From Thalassobaculum sp. OXR-137 (GTDB lineage Bacteria; Pseudomonadota; Alphaproteobacteria; Thalassobaculales; Thalassobaculaceae), in NCBI RefSeq assembly GCF_034377285.1, contig NZ_CP139715.1, positions 4,696,001 through 4,760,000 on the forward strand: a stretch of DNA of 64,000 nucleotides, in the 5' to 3' direction. The first letter of the stretch is position 1, and every line of letters begins with the position of its first letter. The notes beneath the pieces are model-generated. The model did not search any database, was not told the DNA's origin, and worked only from the letters and a program-made list of their open reading frames with translations. The position numbers and the translations under genes are program-made. This document shows, piece by piece, positions 1 to 8,189 of this stretch.

Positions 1-69
1 TTTGATTCCGAGGCTTGGCGGGGCCGGTCGAGGAGTCCCGCGCAGCCTCCGCCGCCACCACTCCGCGAA

Positions 70-663
70 TCACTCGGAGGCCGGCCAAGCGGCCAGCACG
101 ACCACGATCACCATGGACAGGGCCATCAGCTTGTTGATGACCGACTGGGTGCGCGGCGAAAGATCGAGCCGCTTCAACGACACGCCGGCCCACAGCCAGG
201 TCAGATGCACCGGCACCCAGATCAGGTTGATGATCGCGAACTTGATCGCGATCTCCAGCGCCGGATCCTCCGCCATGAAGTGGAAGCCGGAAAACAGGGT
301 GGTGTTCACCGCGTAGGATTTCGGATTGATGAGCTGCAGGCCGATGCCGCCGAGGATGCCCGGCGCGCTCTTGCGCTCGATGAAGGCGACCCGCGATCCG
401 GCCCAGCCGATGCGGAAGGCCAGATACAGCAGATAGGCGAGCGAGGCGTAGAGCAGGGTCGGGCCGATCACCGGATGGGCCAGCACCACCGCCGCGATCC
501 CCGTCACCACCAGCAGGGCCGCCAGATTGGTCCCGATATTCAGGCCGACCAGGAAGCGGATGCCCGGTCCCGCACCGAAGCCGGCACCGATGCCGGCCGT
601 CGTCAGCACCCCGATCCCCGGCGTGATGATCAGGAAGAACAGGGCGACGGCGAAGGTGAGCAT
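70..663 (-). CDS. LysE/RhtB-family amino-acid exporter
   Basis: A 197-residue, very hydrophobic inner-membrane protein that probably exports an amino acid or related metabolite. The N-terminus carries the LysE-family pattern of a first helix ending in TPG (about residues 5-17), followed by a glycine-rich stretch. The later N-P-K motif (about residue 113) and six predicted membrane segments also fit, and the length is close to the 200-210 of the family. The substrate cannot be told from sequence. It ends 69 bp from the window edge, so its downstream neighbour is not visible. Confidence 0.85.
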   Translation of the reverse strand: MLTFAVALFFLIITPGIGVLTTAGIGAGFGAGPGIRFLVGLNIGTNLAALLVVTGIAAVVLAHPVIGPTLLYASLAYLLYLAFRIGWAGSRVAFIERKSAPGILGGIGLQLINPKSYAVNTTLFSGFHFMAEDPALEIAIKFAIINLIWVPVHLTWLWAGVSLKRLDLSPRTQSVINKLMALSMVIVVVLAAWPASE

Positions 664-737
664 GGACGGGTCCGCAGGCGGGCAGGACGCTCAGACTAGC
701 ATGCAGAAAGCCGGAACCGGCAACCGAGACGGGAGGC

Positions 738-1140
738 TCACATTCCGCCACTCACCCGCAAGGTCTGGCCGGTGATCCATTCGGCGTGGTCGGAAGCGAA
801 GAACAGCACGGCGTTGGCGATGTCGGTGGGGGTGCCGATCCGACCCATGGGGATGCTCTTGACCAGGGCTGCCTGTCCCTCCTCCCCATAGGACTTCCAT
901 TGGCGGACATAGTCCGGGCTGGTCGGCATGAAACCCGGCGCGACCGAGTTCACGGTGATGCCGAACGGATGCACCGGCGTGGCCGCCAGCGGGTCGGTCA
1001 GGGCATCGTAGTAGGAGCGGATCCAGACCTTGTCATAAGTGAAGCCGTCCTCCTTCGGCCGCTCGAGGGCCAGATCAGCACGCAGTTGGTCGCCGCCCTC
1101 TCGTCCACCTTACCGGTCGTGAGGACCCTGCCATAGGCAT
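738..1140 (-). pseudogene. Chimeric remnant: SDR C-terminus joined to debris of another gene
   Basis: Residues encoded at 738-974 are the last 78 amino acids of a short-chain dehydrogenase: the HPFGITVNSVAPG strand, the PMGR-GTP-DIA helix and the terminal TGQT-RVSGG loop. The Rossmann fold and the YxxxK active site are missing. Upstream in the same frame the sequence does not continue as an SDR. It reads KEDGFTYDKVWIRSYYDALTD, and a second frame further up (about 1060-1140) reads DAYGRVLTTGKVDERAATN before a stop. These look like one unrelated gene broken by a frameshift and fused to the SDR tail. I do not recognise the upstream family. The SDR fragment cannot be a working dehydrogenase. Confidence 0.6.
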
Positions 1141-1254
1141 CAGCGCTTTAAAGCCGGTCAGAGACTGAATTTCCCATCCAGCCGCCGACGTCCTACGGTT
1201 GAGGCGGCAAACCGGTCGCCCTGCGCCGGGAAAAAGCACGAGGGAGGCGAGGCG

Positions 1255-2103
1255 ATGACCATCCGGGCGGTGGACTGCCACATGCATATTTTCGGCGACC
1301 AGAGGGACTATCCGTTCGCCGAACCGCGCAGCTATACCGTGCCGCCAGCCGGGATCGACGCCTATTGGAAGGCCGTGGCGGAGACCGACATCGACCGCGT
1401 CGTGGTGGTTCAACCGAGCGCCTACGGGACCGACAACCGCTGCACGCTCGATGCGCTGGATGCGGTCGGCGATGCGGCGCGCGGCGTGGCGGTGATCGAT
1501 GCGGACAGGGTCAGCGACACCGACCTCGCGACCCTCCACGCCCGGCGGGTGCGCGGGGTGCGGGTCAACCTGCGCTCGGTTCGGGCGGCGGCGGCTCCGG
1601 TCGACGCGGTCCTGCCGAAGCTCGACCGCCTGCTGTCCGGCAGTGCCTGGCACATCCAGGTATTCTGCGATGCCTCGGTGCTGGCCGATCTCGCCGCGAT
1701 CCAGCCGACGCTGAGCGTGCCGCTGGTGCTCGACCATTTCGGCGCGATCGATCCGCTCAACCCCGACCGGCATCTGGCCGACATGCGCCGGCTGCTGGAC
1801 GGCGGCGCCTGGGTGAAGCTCTCCGGCTCCTACCGGATCTCCACCGGCCCCGACGGCGCGGGCGTGGCCGACCTCGCCCGCGCGATCCACGCCATGGCGC
1901 CCGACCGGATGGTGTGGGCCAGCGACTGGCCGCATACGCCGAAACATTCCGGTGCCACCGCTTCCGTCGATACGATGCTGTCCTATCAGCCGCTCGACAC
2001 CGCTGGCCTCTACCATGCGGTGGCCGACTGGTTCCCCGAGGCGGAGACCCGCCGGCAGATCCTGCAGGACAATCCGGCCCGGCTCTACGGATGGGACGAC
2101 TGA
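1255..2103 (+). CDS. Amidohydrolase family protein, 2-pyrone-4,6-dicarboxylate hydrolase-like
   Basis: A 282-residue TIM-barrel metal-dependent hydrolase of the amidohydrolase-2 (PF04909) group that includes LigI and lactone hydrolases. The N-terminal metal motif DCHMHIFG sits at residues 7-14. Then come a VRVNL segment, LVLDHFG near residue 160, VKLSGSYR near 185 and the terminal metal/catalytic Asp in WASDWPHT near 222. An SD (GGGAGGCGAGG) lies just ahead of the ATG. It is 81 bp upstream of the D-carbamoylase-like gene and probably cotranscribed with it. The substrate could be a lactone, an imide or a cyclic amide; the neighbour suggests an amide or ureide. Confidence 0.85.
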   Translation: MTIRAVDCHMHIFGDQRDYPFAEPRSYTVPPAGIDAYWKAVAETDIDRVVVVQPSAYGTDNRCTLDALDAVGDAARGVAVIDADRVSDTDLATLHARRVRGVRVNLRSVRAAAAPVDAVLPKLDRLLSGSAWHIQVFCDASVLADLAAIQPTLSVPLVLDHFGAIDPLNPDRHLADMRRLLDGGAWVKLSGSYRISTGPDGAGVADLARAIHAMAPDRMVWASDWPHTPKHSGATASVDTMLSYQPLDTAGLYHAVADWFPEAETRRQILQDNPARLYGWDD

Positions 2104-2184
2104 CGGCGCGCGGATCGCGTCTTCCCTTCGCACCTGCAACATTCCATCATTGCGGATCGCCGCTTCCGATCCGGGATCACGCCC

Positions 2185-3150
2185 ATGCGCCAAGTCACCG
2201 TCGCCGCCGCCCAGCTCGGACCCATCGCCCAGGAGACGGCGCGCAAAGCGACGGTGCACCGGCTGATCGGGCTGATGCAGACCGCGAAAGGCCGGGGCGC
2301 CGACCTGATCGTCTACCCGGAACTGGCGCTGACCACCTTCTTCCCGCGCTGGTATTTCGAGGACGAGGCCGAACTCGACCGGTTCTACGAACGGCAGATG
2401 CCCGGGCCGGAGACCGAACCGCTGTTCGAGGCCGCCCGGGACCTGGGGATCGGCTTCCATCTCGGCTACGCGGAGCTGACCGCCGACGGCACCCGGTTCA
2501 ACACCGCCATCCTGGTGGACAAAACCGGGTCGATCGTCGGGAAGTACCGCAAGATCCACCTCCCCGGCCATGCTGAGCACGAGCCCTGGCGGGCCTTCCA
2601 GCACCTGGAGAAGCGGTATTTCGCGCCGGGCAATCTGGGCTTCCGCGTGTTCGACGCTTTCGGCGGGCGCATCAGCATGGCGATCTGCAACGACCGGCGC
2701 TGGTCGGAGACCTACCGGGTGCTCGGCCTGCAGGGCGCGGAGATGGTGCTGATCGGCTACAACACGCCGATCCACAACCCGCCCGCGCCGGAGCACGACC
2801 GGCTGTCCTGGCACCATAACGAACTGGTGATGCAGGCCGGCGCCTATCAGAACGCCACGTTCGTGGTCGGTGTGGCCAAGGCGGGCGTGGAGGAAGGGGT
2901 GCACCAGATGGGCGGCAGCCTGATCGTCGCCCCGACCGGCGAGACCGTCGCCCAGGCGGTGACCGAAGAGGACGAACTGGTCGTCGCCACCTGCGACCTC
3001 GACCTGTGCAAGTCCTATCGCGACAGCGTCTTCGCCTTCGAGCGCCACCGGGAGCCGGGCGCCTACGGCCTGATCACCGGCACCAAGGGGCCAGTAACGC
3101 CGGAAGAGGCCAGGCGGATCGACCCGGCGCTGGCCCGCCCCGACGACTGA
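2185..3150 (+). CDS. N-carbamoyl-D-amino acid hydrolase (D-carbamoylase)
   Basis: A 321-residue nitrilase-superfamily enzyme that closely follows Agrobacterium D-carbamoylase along its whole length. Shared landmarks are VYPELALTTFFPRW, DEAELDRFYE, KYRKIHLPGH, FQHLEKRYF, CNDRRW and the GYNTP-HNPP loop. The Cys-Glu-Lys triad is intact as Glu46, Lys123 and Cys168. The reaction would release CO2, ammonia and a D-amino acid from an N-carbamoyl-D-amino acid in the cytoplasm. No dihydropyrimidinase-type D-hydantoinase lies beside it. The upstream amidohydrolase may supply the carbamoyl substrate instead, which is inference. Confidence 0.9.
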   Translation: MRQVTVAAAQLGPIAQETARKATVHRLIGLMQTAKGRGADLIVYPELALTTFFPRWYFEDEAELDRFYERQMPGPETEPLFEAARDLGIGFHLGYAELTADGTRFNTAILVDKTGSIVGKYRKIHLPGHAEHEPWRAFQHLEKRYFAPGNLGFRVFDAFGGRISMAICNDRRWSETYRVLGLQGAEMVLIGYNTPIHNPPAPEHDRLSWHHNELVMQAGAYQNATFVVGVAKAGVEEGVHQMGGSLIVAPTGETVAQAVTEEDELVVATCDLDLCKSYRDSVFAFERHREPGAYGLITGTKGPVTPEEARRIDPALARPDD

Positions 3151-3153
3151 GCG

Positions 3154-3813
3154 TCAGTCGCGGTCGGGGGCGCCCAGCGGGAACAGGTTGCGGTAGGGCC
3201 GGGCCTCCTCGACCGCCCGGGCATAGGCCGGACGGGCCAGCAGCCGGGCGCGATAGGCCCGCAGCACCGGATAGCTGTCGGAGATCCGGTGCACCCAGTC
3301 GGCGTAGAACAGCGACGGCGACGCTGCGCAATCCGCCAGGGTGAAGGCATCGCCCGCGGCCCATTCCCGGCCCGCCAACGCGTTTTCCAGCCAGGCGTAG
3401 GACCGCTCCAGCTTCTCTTCGGCCAGCGCCTGTCCGTCGCGGGCCCGGTCTTCCAGGCCGGTCAGCGCGCCGTTCACCGCGTGCTGGGCCGCCTCCATGA
3501 CATGCAGGTCAAAGAACCGGTCCAGGAACCGGACCTCCAGCGCTGTCTTGGGTTCGTCCGGCAGGAAGCGCACGGGGCCGGGGTGATTCTGGTCGAGGTA
3601 TTCGATGATGATGCTGGTCTCGGCGACCGTGCGATCCCCGTCCACCAGAACCGGAAACTTCCGGATCGGCCAGAGGCGCAGCCAGTCGGCGGTGTTGTCC
3701 CGTTGGTCCGGCCCGACACCGCGGAAGTCGAAGGGCGTGTCGTTCTCGTACAGGGCGAGGAGGACCTTCTGCGTATAGGACGAGAAGCAATGACCGTAGA
3801 CGATGAGCGGCAT
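3154..3813 (-). CDS. Glutathione S-transferase family protein
   Basis: A 219-residue cytosolic GST: N-terminal thioredoxin-fold domain (about residues 1-80) with the PVLVDGDRTVAETSIIIEYL glutathione-binding segment, then the all-helical domain with the FTLADCA N-capping motif near residue 158. The N-terminus has Ser-Ser-Tyr (SSYTQK) where the activating Ser/Cys/Tyr sits. It is divergent from the HxlR regulator, and paired direct repeats lie in the 93-bp gap, so HxlR probably controls it. Its 3' end is 3 bp from the convergent D-carbamoylase gene. Confidence 0.88.
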   Translation of the reverse strand: MPLIVYGHCFSSYTQKVLLALYENDTPFDFRGVGPDQRDNTADWLRLWPIRKFPVLVDGDRTVAETSIIIEYLDQNHPGPVRFLPDEPKTALEVRFLDRFFDLHVMEAAQHAVNGALTGLEDRARDGQALAEEKLERSYAWLENALAGREWAAGDAFTLADCAASPSLFYADWVHRISDSYPVLRAYRARLLARPAYARAVEEARPYRNLFPLGAPDRD

Positions 3814-3835
3814 GGCTTGCCTTTCCCCTGACCAC

Positions 3836-3885
3836 TTGTATTTTGCAACTGGATGACCCTAGCGAGACCAATTGCATTCTGCAAG
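3836..3885. promoter_or_regulatory. Paired direct repeats between GST and HxlR genes
   Basis: TTGTATTTTGCAAC (3836-3849) and TTGCATTCTGCAAG (3872-3885) match at 11 of 14 positions and start 36 bp apart. They lie between the two divergent genes if HxlR starts at 3907. They are likely operator copies for the HxlR protein; no binding data can be inferred. Confidence 0.45.
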
Positions 3886-3906
3886 CGGTCTGAGAAAGGA
3901 CGAGCA

Positions 3907-4407
3907 TTGGCGCAGGAACGGCGGTCCGGCTGCCCGATCAATCTGACCCTCGAACAGCTCGGCGACCGCTGGAGCCTGATCGTCATCCGCGACGTGATGT
4001 TCGGGAACCGGCGCAGCTATGGCGACCTGCTGAGCGGCAATCTGGAAGGGATTGCGTCCAACATTCTGGCGGACCGTCTGAAACGGCTGGCGGCCAGCGG
4101 CCTGCTCACCCGCGTTTCCGATCCGCGCCACCGGCAGAAACACATCTACAGCCTGACCGAAGCGGGCATTCAGCTCGTGCCGGTGCTGGCGCAGATGGCC
4201 GCCTGGGGACTGGCTCATACCAACCCCACGGCCGTGCTCTCGGCCCGCGCGAAGCTGCTGGTCGACGGTGGGCCGGAAGTGTGGAAGGCGCTGATGGACG
4301 AATTGCGCCACCTGCACCTTGGCGCGCCGAAGCCACAGCGTTCGGTGCTCGACGATGCCCGGGCGGCCTTTGCGGCTGCCCAGGCGCTGGAAGCCCCGGC
4401 GTCCTGA
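3907..4407 (+). CDS. HxlR-family transcriptional regulator
   Basis: A winged-helix HxlR protein of 166 residues from a TTG at 3907. The core is CPINLTLEQLGDRWSLIVIRDVMFG followed by a recognition region and the wing RHRQKHIYSLTEAG. An ATG at 3853 is in frame, but TTG is preferred: AAAGGA stands 6 nt before it, and the protein then begins just ahead of the conserved Cys of the family. The earlier ATG has no SD and would bury the second operator-like repeat in coding sequence. It is divergent from the GST gene and probably controls it. HxlR proteins often answer to aldehydes, quinones or redox stress. Confidence 0.85.
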   Translation: MAQERRSGCPINLTLEQLGDRWSLIVIRDVMFGNRRSYGDLLSGNLEGIASNILADRLKRLAASGLLTRVSDPRHRQKHIYSLTEAGIQLVPVLAQMAAWGLAHTNPTAVLSARAKLLVDGGPEVWKALMDELRHLHLGAPKPQRSVLDDARAAFAAAQALEAPAS

Positions 4408-4410
4408 GGC

Positions 4411-5142
4411 TCAGGCCGCCCGCGGAACCCGGCGGACGGGGCGCTTCACCGGGGTCGGGGTCTCGAACCGGCGCCAGCTGGCGATCAGACGACGGCCCGA
4501 GCGATAGACATGTTCGCGCGCCAGATGCTCGGCCCGCGCCCCTTGCCGGTCGGCGATCGCCTCGAAGATCTCCAGATGGTCGGAGTAGGACTCGATCAGC
4601 GTGTCCAGGTCGTGCCAGCGGAACTTGACCGCCTGCAACTGGGGGATCGACCGGGACTTGCCGATCAGGTCCCGCAGATGCCGGTTGTCCGCCGCCTCGA
4701 AGATCGCCTCGTGGAACGCCTCGTTCAGACGCGACCAGGAATCCCGGACGTCCTCGTTCCATTCCTGCGCGTCGCAGAGTGCCTCTGTCTCCGACAGGAC
4801 CTTGTGCAGGACGCCACGATGGTGATCGGGTAGACCGCGCTCGGCCACCGTGCGGGCGGCCAGCCCCTCCAGCACCGAACGGGCGGCATAGACGTCCTCC
4901 ACGTCCTGGACCGTATAGCGGCGGACGACGTAGCCGCTATTCGGCACGTAATCCAACAGCCCCTCGGCCGCCAGCACGCCCAGCGCGCCGCGTACGGGGG
5001 TCCGGGACACGCCGAGCGTGTTGGAAATATCCACTTCGTTCATCCGCGCGCCCGGCTTGTAGCTTCCGTCGAGCACGCCGTCCCGCAGTATGCGGGCGAC
5101 GGATTGTCCGCGTGTTGCCATCGACTGTTCCATCCCAACCAT
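4411..5142 (-). CDS. GntR-family (FadR/FCD) transcriptional regulator
   Basis: About 243 residues from the ATG at 5142; the frame is open to 5268, but the extra N-terminus is low-complexity Gly/Arg. The winged helix covers residues 10-75 (SVARILRDGVLDGSYKPG, TLGVSRTPVRGAL) and the helical FCD ligand domain follows, with the metal-type Asp and His residues in DSWSRLNEAFHEAIFEAADN and SYSDHLEIFEAI. FCD proteins sense small carboxylates or related metabolites. The gene is divergent from a DMT transporter whose start region carries two TGTATCCA-type sites, and the same motif recurs before both amidase modules and the peptide-type operon. It is the natural candidate regulator of all four. Later starts at 5133 or 5121 are possible. 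Confidence 0.85.
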   Translation of the reverse strand: MVGMEQSMATRGQSVARILRDGVLDGSYKPGARMNEVDISNTLGVSRTPVRGALGVLAAEGLLDYVPNSGYVVRRYTVQDVEDVYAARSVLEGLAARTVAERGLPDHHRGVLHKVLSETEALCDAQEWNEDVRDSWSRLNEAFHEAIFEAADNRHLRDLIGKSRSIPQLQAVKFRWHDLDTLIESYSDHLEIFEAIADRQGARAEHLAREHVYRSGRRLIASWRRFETPTPVKRPVRRVPRAA

Positions 5143-5303
5143 GGACCGTCCGTTGCCGGCGGCCCCATTTCTCCGACTTGAACGGGAGAGCCGCTCAGGC
5201 CGAAACCCGGCGCACGCCCCCGCGCCGGTCGTTGTACCGGCTCCCGTCATATACCATTTCCGGCCCACGTTAGGTAGCGTTCACACTGTTTCCGTCAAGG
5301 CAT

Positions 5304-5337
5304 ATTGCATCCAATGTCCAACGGGCGCATGGATACA
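5304..5337. promoter_or_regulatory. Two operator-like sites at the start of the DMT transporter gene
   Basis: ATTGCATCCAAT (5304-5315) and the inverted core TGGATACA (5330-5337) are variants of the ATTGTATCCAAT motif found at 6453, 16811 and 17153. A possible promoter (TTCACA near 5280, CATATT near 5301) would place them over the transcription start. ATTGGATCCAAT, one base different, is the known operator of the FadR-type regulator VanR. Confidence 0.55.
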
Positions 5338-6390
5338 CCGTCCAGCCGGAAAGCCGGCGCCCTCGCCAGAAAGCCCGTCTACGTGTCAAGCGACCCCCAG
5401 GTCAACGCCCGGCTCGACCCCAGTTCCTCGTCCCGTTTCTTCCATACTTTCAATGTATTGAAGACCAGCATCGAGCGTATTTCAGCACCGGGAAGAACCG
5501 CATTCGGCGCGCTGTCCCCCAATGCGCGCGGGGCCGTCTGGATCGTCGTCGCCGGCTTCTTCTTCACCCTCATGACCGCGTTGATCAAGCAGATCGGTGA
5601 TACAATCCCGGTGGTGCAGATCCTGATGTTCCGGCAGATCACCATGACCTGCACGGTCCTGCCGGTGCTGATCTCCGGCTATCCCGGAATTCTGAAGACC
5701 AATCATCTGGCCCTGCACCTGACCCGCGTCTGCATGGCGGTGATCGCCATGACCTGCGGATTCACCGCCTTCGTCCACCTGCCCCTGGCCGACGCGACGG
5801 CGCTCAGCTTCGCCAAGAGCCTGTTCGTCACCCTGCTCGCCCTGGTCTTCCTGCACGAAGTGGCGGGACCGAGGCGCTGGTTCGCCGTACTCCTGGGCTT
5901 CGTCGGCGTGCTGGTGATGGTCAAGCCCGACGCCGACGGCTTCAACATATACTCCCTGCTGGCTGTGGCCGGGGCCGCCGCGGCAGCCTGCGTCATGGTG
6001 ATCATCCGCAAGGTCTCGCAATACGACCGGCCGGTGACGATCCTGAGCTATCAGGCGATCCTGGTGGGGGTGATCATGATCGTGCCGACGGCCTATTTCT
6101 GGGTAACGCCGACCCTGGAGCAATGGGGCATCATGTTCGCCATCGGCCTGCTGTCGGTGATCGGCCAGCTCTGCAACATTCAGGGCTTCAAGGAAGGCGA
6201 GGCCTCCGCCGTGGCCCCGATGGACTATTCGCGACTGGTTTTCGCGACGATCCTGGGCTTTGTCATCTTCCTGGAACTTCCCGATGTTACGACCTTGGTG
6301 GGCGCGGCGCTGATCTGCGCTACCTCCTTCTACACGGTGCGCGCCGAACAGCGGGCCGCCCGCAAGCGCAAGGCCGAGACGCAGGCCTGA
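5329..6390 (+). CDS. DMT-superfamily (EamA) transporter
   Basis: An inner-membrane protein with two EamA repeats of five helices each: the first from about residue 65 (GAVWIVVAGFFFTLMTALIK), the second from about residue 205. The conserved LPLADATALSF segment sits at the end of helix 4 and APMDYSRLVF near the C-terminus. The start is uncertain. TTG 5305, ATG 5314 and ATG 5329 are all in frame and none has a good SD; 5329 is chosen because the earlier starts would lie in the operator-like sites. About 60 hydrophilic residues precede the first helix, which is long for the family. It shares its general motifs with the second DMT gene at 8190. Confidence 0.85.
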   Translation: MDTPSSRKAGALARKPVYVSSDPQVNARLDPSSSSRFFHTFNVLKTSIERISAPGRTAFGALSPNARGAVWIVVAGFFFTLMTALIKQIGDTIPVVQILMFRQITMTCTVLPVLISGYPGILKTNHLALHLTRVCMAVIAMTCGFTAFVHLPLADATALSFAKSLFVTLLALVFLHEVAGPRRWFAVLLGFVGVLVMVKPDADGFNIYSLLAVAGAAAAACVMVIIRKVSQYDRPVTILSYQAILVGVIMIVPTAYFWVTPTLEQWGIMFAIGLLSVIGQLCNIQGFKEGEASAVAPMDYSRLVFATILGFVIFLELPDVTTLVGAALICATSFYTVRAEQRAARKRKAETQA

Positions 6391-6450
6391 CCCGAACCGT
6401 CCTGATCGGTTGGGCCATGAACATCTGGACACAAACAGATGTCGATTTGC

Positions 6451-6466
6451 GAATTGTATCCAATTC
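6451..6466. promoter_or_regulatory. Operator-like dyad upstream of the first AtzG-amidase module
   Basis: GAATTG-TATC-CAATTC has perfect 6-bp arms and contains ATTGTATCCAAT at 6453-6464. It lies 77 bp before the small-subunit start codon and matches the sites at 16811 and 17153. Confidence 0.6.
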
Positions 6467-6542
6467 CTGCCGAGTCTACCGTTCTCTCTGACAGGGACCT
6501 TCGGTGCGCCAACGCGCGTGCCTTGCTTCAGGGAGACACACC

Positions 6543-6767
6543 ATGGATGACGACGCCCTCCGCCGTCAGTACGACGGTCTGATCGAACGCTCGGGCCTGA
6601 GCATTCCGCAGGACCGCGAGCAGACCATGTTCAATGCCTATAAGCAGGTACAGGCCTGGACCGACGTGGTGCGCAGCCGCAAGCCGGCGGCGCTGGAGCC
6701 CGCCAACGTCTTCGCCTACCAGACCGTCAGCCGTCTGTCCGACGGCGGGAAAGGCGGTGTGGTATGA
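6543..6767 (+). CDS. AtzG/GatC-like small amidase partner protein
   Basis: A 74-residue protein with an SD (GGGAG) before the ATG and a 4-base ATGA overlap with the amidase that follows. It has the layout of AtzG, the GatC-like partner of the 1-carboxybiuret hydrolase AtzE: a Gly-Leu-x-Ile-Pro helix start (SGLSIPQDREQ), a central helix with the W-T-D-V-V segment, and a C-terminal LEPANVFAYQ tail that would lie along the amidase. A paralogue with the same arrangement is at 17223. In the AtzE-AtzG pair the small protein is needed for a stable enzyme; a similar role here is inferred. Confidence 0.75.
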   Translation: MDDDALRRQYDGLIERSGLSIPQDREQTMFNAYKQVQAWTDVVRSRKPAALEPANVFAYQTVSRLSDGGKGGVV

Positions 6768-8185
6768 GCGCGCTGCTGGACCTGTCCATCGCCGAGCTCG
6801 GCCGCGGGTATCGCGACGGCTCGGTCTCCCCGGTCGCCGTGACCGAAGCCGCGCTTGAGCGGATCGAAGCGACCAACGACGCGCTCCACAGCTTCAACAC
6901 CGTCACCGCCGACCTGGCCCTGGCCCGCGCCGCCGCCGCCGAGACGGAACTGGCGGCCGGGACCGATCTTGGACCGATGCACGGTGTGCCGTTCGGGGTG
7001 AAGGACATCTACAACACCGAGGGCGTGCTCACGACCTGCCAGTCCCACCTGCGCTCCGAGTTCGTACCGGACGCCAATGCCCATTCCGTCCAGCTCCTGC
7101 TCGACGGCGGGGCGGTGATGCTGGGCAAATGCGCCACCATCGAGTTCGCCACCGGCGCCCCGAACGACGAGACCTTCTTCCCACCGGCGCGCAATCCCTG
7201 GAACCTCGAGCACATCCCCGGCGGCTCCTCCTCCGGCTCCGGGGCGGCGGTGGCCGTGGGCATCACGCGCATGGCACTCGGGTCCGACACCGGTGGCTCG
7301 ATCCGGGGTCCCGCCGCCCTGTGCGGCACGGTGGGCATGAAGCCGACCTATGGCCGGGTGAGCCGGCGGGGCGTGTTTCCGCTCTCCTACACCATGGACC
7401 ATTGCGGCCCGCTGAGCTGGAGTGTGGAGGATTCCGCGATCGCGCTGACCGTGATGGCGGGTTTCGACCCGCTGGACCCGGCCTGCGCCGATGTTCCGGT
7501 GCCGGACTACACCGCCGTCCTGAACAAAGGCGTGGCCGGCAAGAAGATCGCCTTCGTGGAGCACTGGATCGAGGAGGAAGGCACCGCCGACCCGGAAGCG
7601 GTCAAGGCCCTGCACACCGCCCTCGACGTCCTGCGCTCGGAAGGGGCCACGGTGGAGACCGTGCAACTCTCCCCCTACGACCTGTACCAGGCCTGCGCCC
7701 GCCTGCTGGTGCTGCCGGAATGCTACGCCATCCACGAGCACGACCTGATCGAGCGGCCGGAACTCTACGGCCGGCCGACCCGGGAGCGGCTGATGGCCGG
7801 CGCTTTCGTGCGCGGGTCCGACTATGTGGAGGCCCTGCGGGTGCGCCGCGAGCTGGCGATCGAGGTGAACAACGTGATCCTCGGCCAGTACGACGCCCTG
7901 ATCGCGCCGTGCTCGGTGGTCACCGCCGGCCGGTTCGACAGCCTGGGCGACGATCCGATGAAGCTGTCGGGCATGATGACCCAGCCGTTCAACGTCACCG
8001 GCAGCCCGGCCATGTCGGTCTGCACCGGCTACCACAGCAACGGTCTGCCGCTGTCCATGCAGATCGTCGGCAAGGCGTTCGACGAGGCGACGGTGTTCCA
8101 GGTCGGCGCCGCCTATGAGGCCGCCACCGAGTGGCGCAAGCACCGGCCGTCCATGCTGGCGGCGCGGGCCGCGGCGGCGGAGTGA
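6764..8185 (+). CDS. Amidase-signature enzyme, AtzE/GatA-like
   Basis: A 473-residue Ser-cisSer-Lys amidase. The triad is readable: Lys80 in GVKDIYNTEG, cis-Ser155 in the GGSSSGSGAAVA loop and nucleophile Ser179 in SDTGGSIRGPA. The conserved MKPTYGRVSRRGVFPL and MDHCGPL segments follow. It is translationally coupled to the AtzG-like small protein, which argues for a heteromeric enzyme rather than a stand-alone amidase. No GatB is nearby, so this is not the tRNA amidotransferase. The close paralogue at 17438 sits on the far side of the peptide-type ABC operon. The substrate is not determinable; a carboxylated urea, biuret or dicarboxylic amide would fit. Confidence 0.88.
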   Translation: MSALLDLSIAELGRGYRDGSVSPVAVTEAALERIEATNDALHSFNTVTADLALARAAAAETELAAGTDLGPMHGVPFGVKDIYNTEGVLTTCQSHLRSEFVPDANAHSVQLLLDGGAVMLGKCATIEFATGAPNDETFFPPARNPWNLEHIPGGSSSGSGAAVAVGITRMALGSDTGGSIRGPAALCGTVGMKPTYGRVSRRGVFPLSYTMDHCGPLSWSVEDSAIALTVMAGFDPLDPACADVPVPDYTAVLNKGVAGKKIAFVEHWIEEEGTADPEAVKALHTALDVLRSEGATVETVQLSPYDLYQACARLLVLPECYAIHEHDLIERPELYGRPTRERLMAGAFVRGSDYVEALRVRRELAIEVNNVILGQYDALIAPCSVVTAGRFDSLGDDPMKLSGMMTQPFNVTGSPAMSVCTGYHSNGLPLSMQIVGKAFDEATVFQVGAAYEAATEWRKHRPSMLAARAAAAE

Positions 8186-8189
8186 GGGA

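Noticed and set aside
1075-3048. A 657-residue open frame on the minus strand
   Set aside because: It is the reverse of the amidohydrolase and D-carbamoylase genes; its Arg/Gly/His-rich translation has no domain, and both plus-strand genes are strongly recognisable.
6764-8185. Amidase as GatA of tRNA amidotransferase
   Set aside because: There is no GatB in the window, two paralogous copies exist, and each is fused in an operon with an AtzG-like partner inside a catabolic region.
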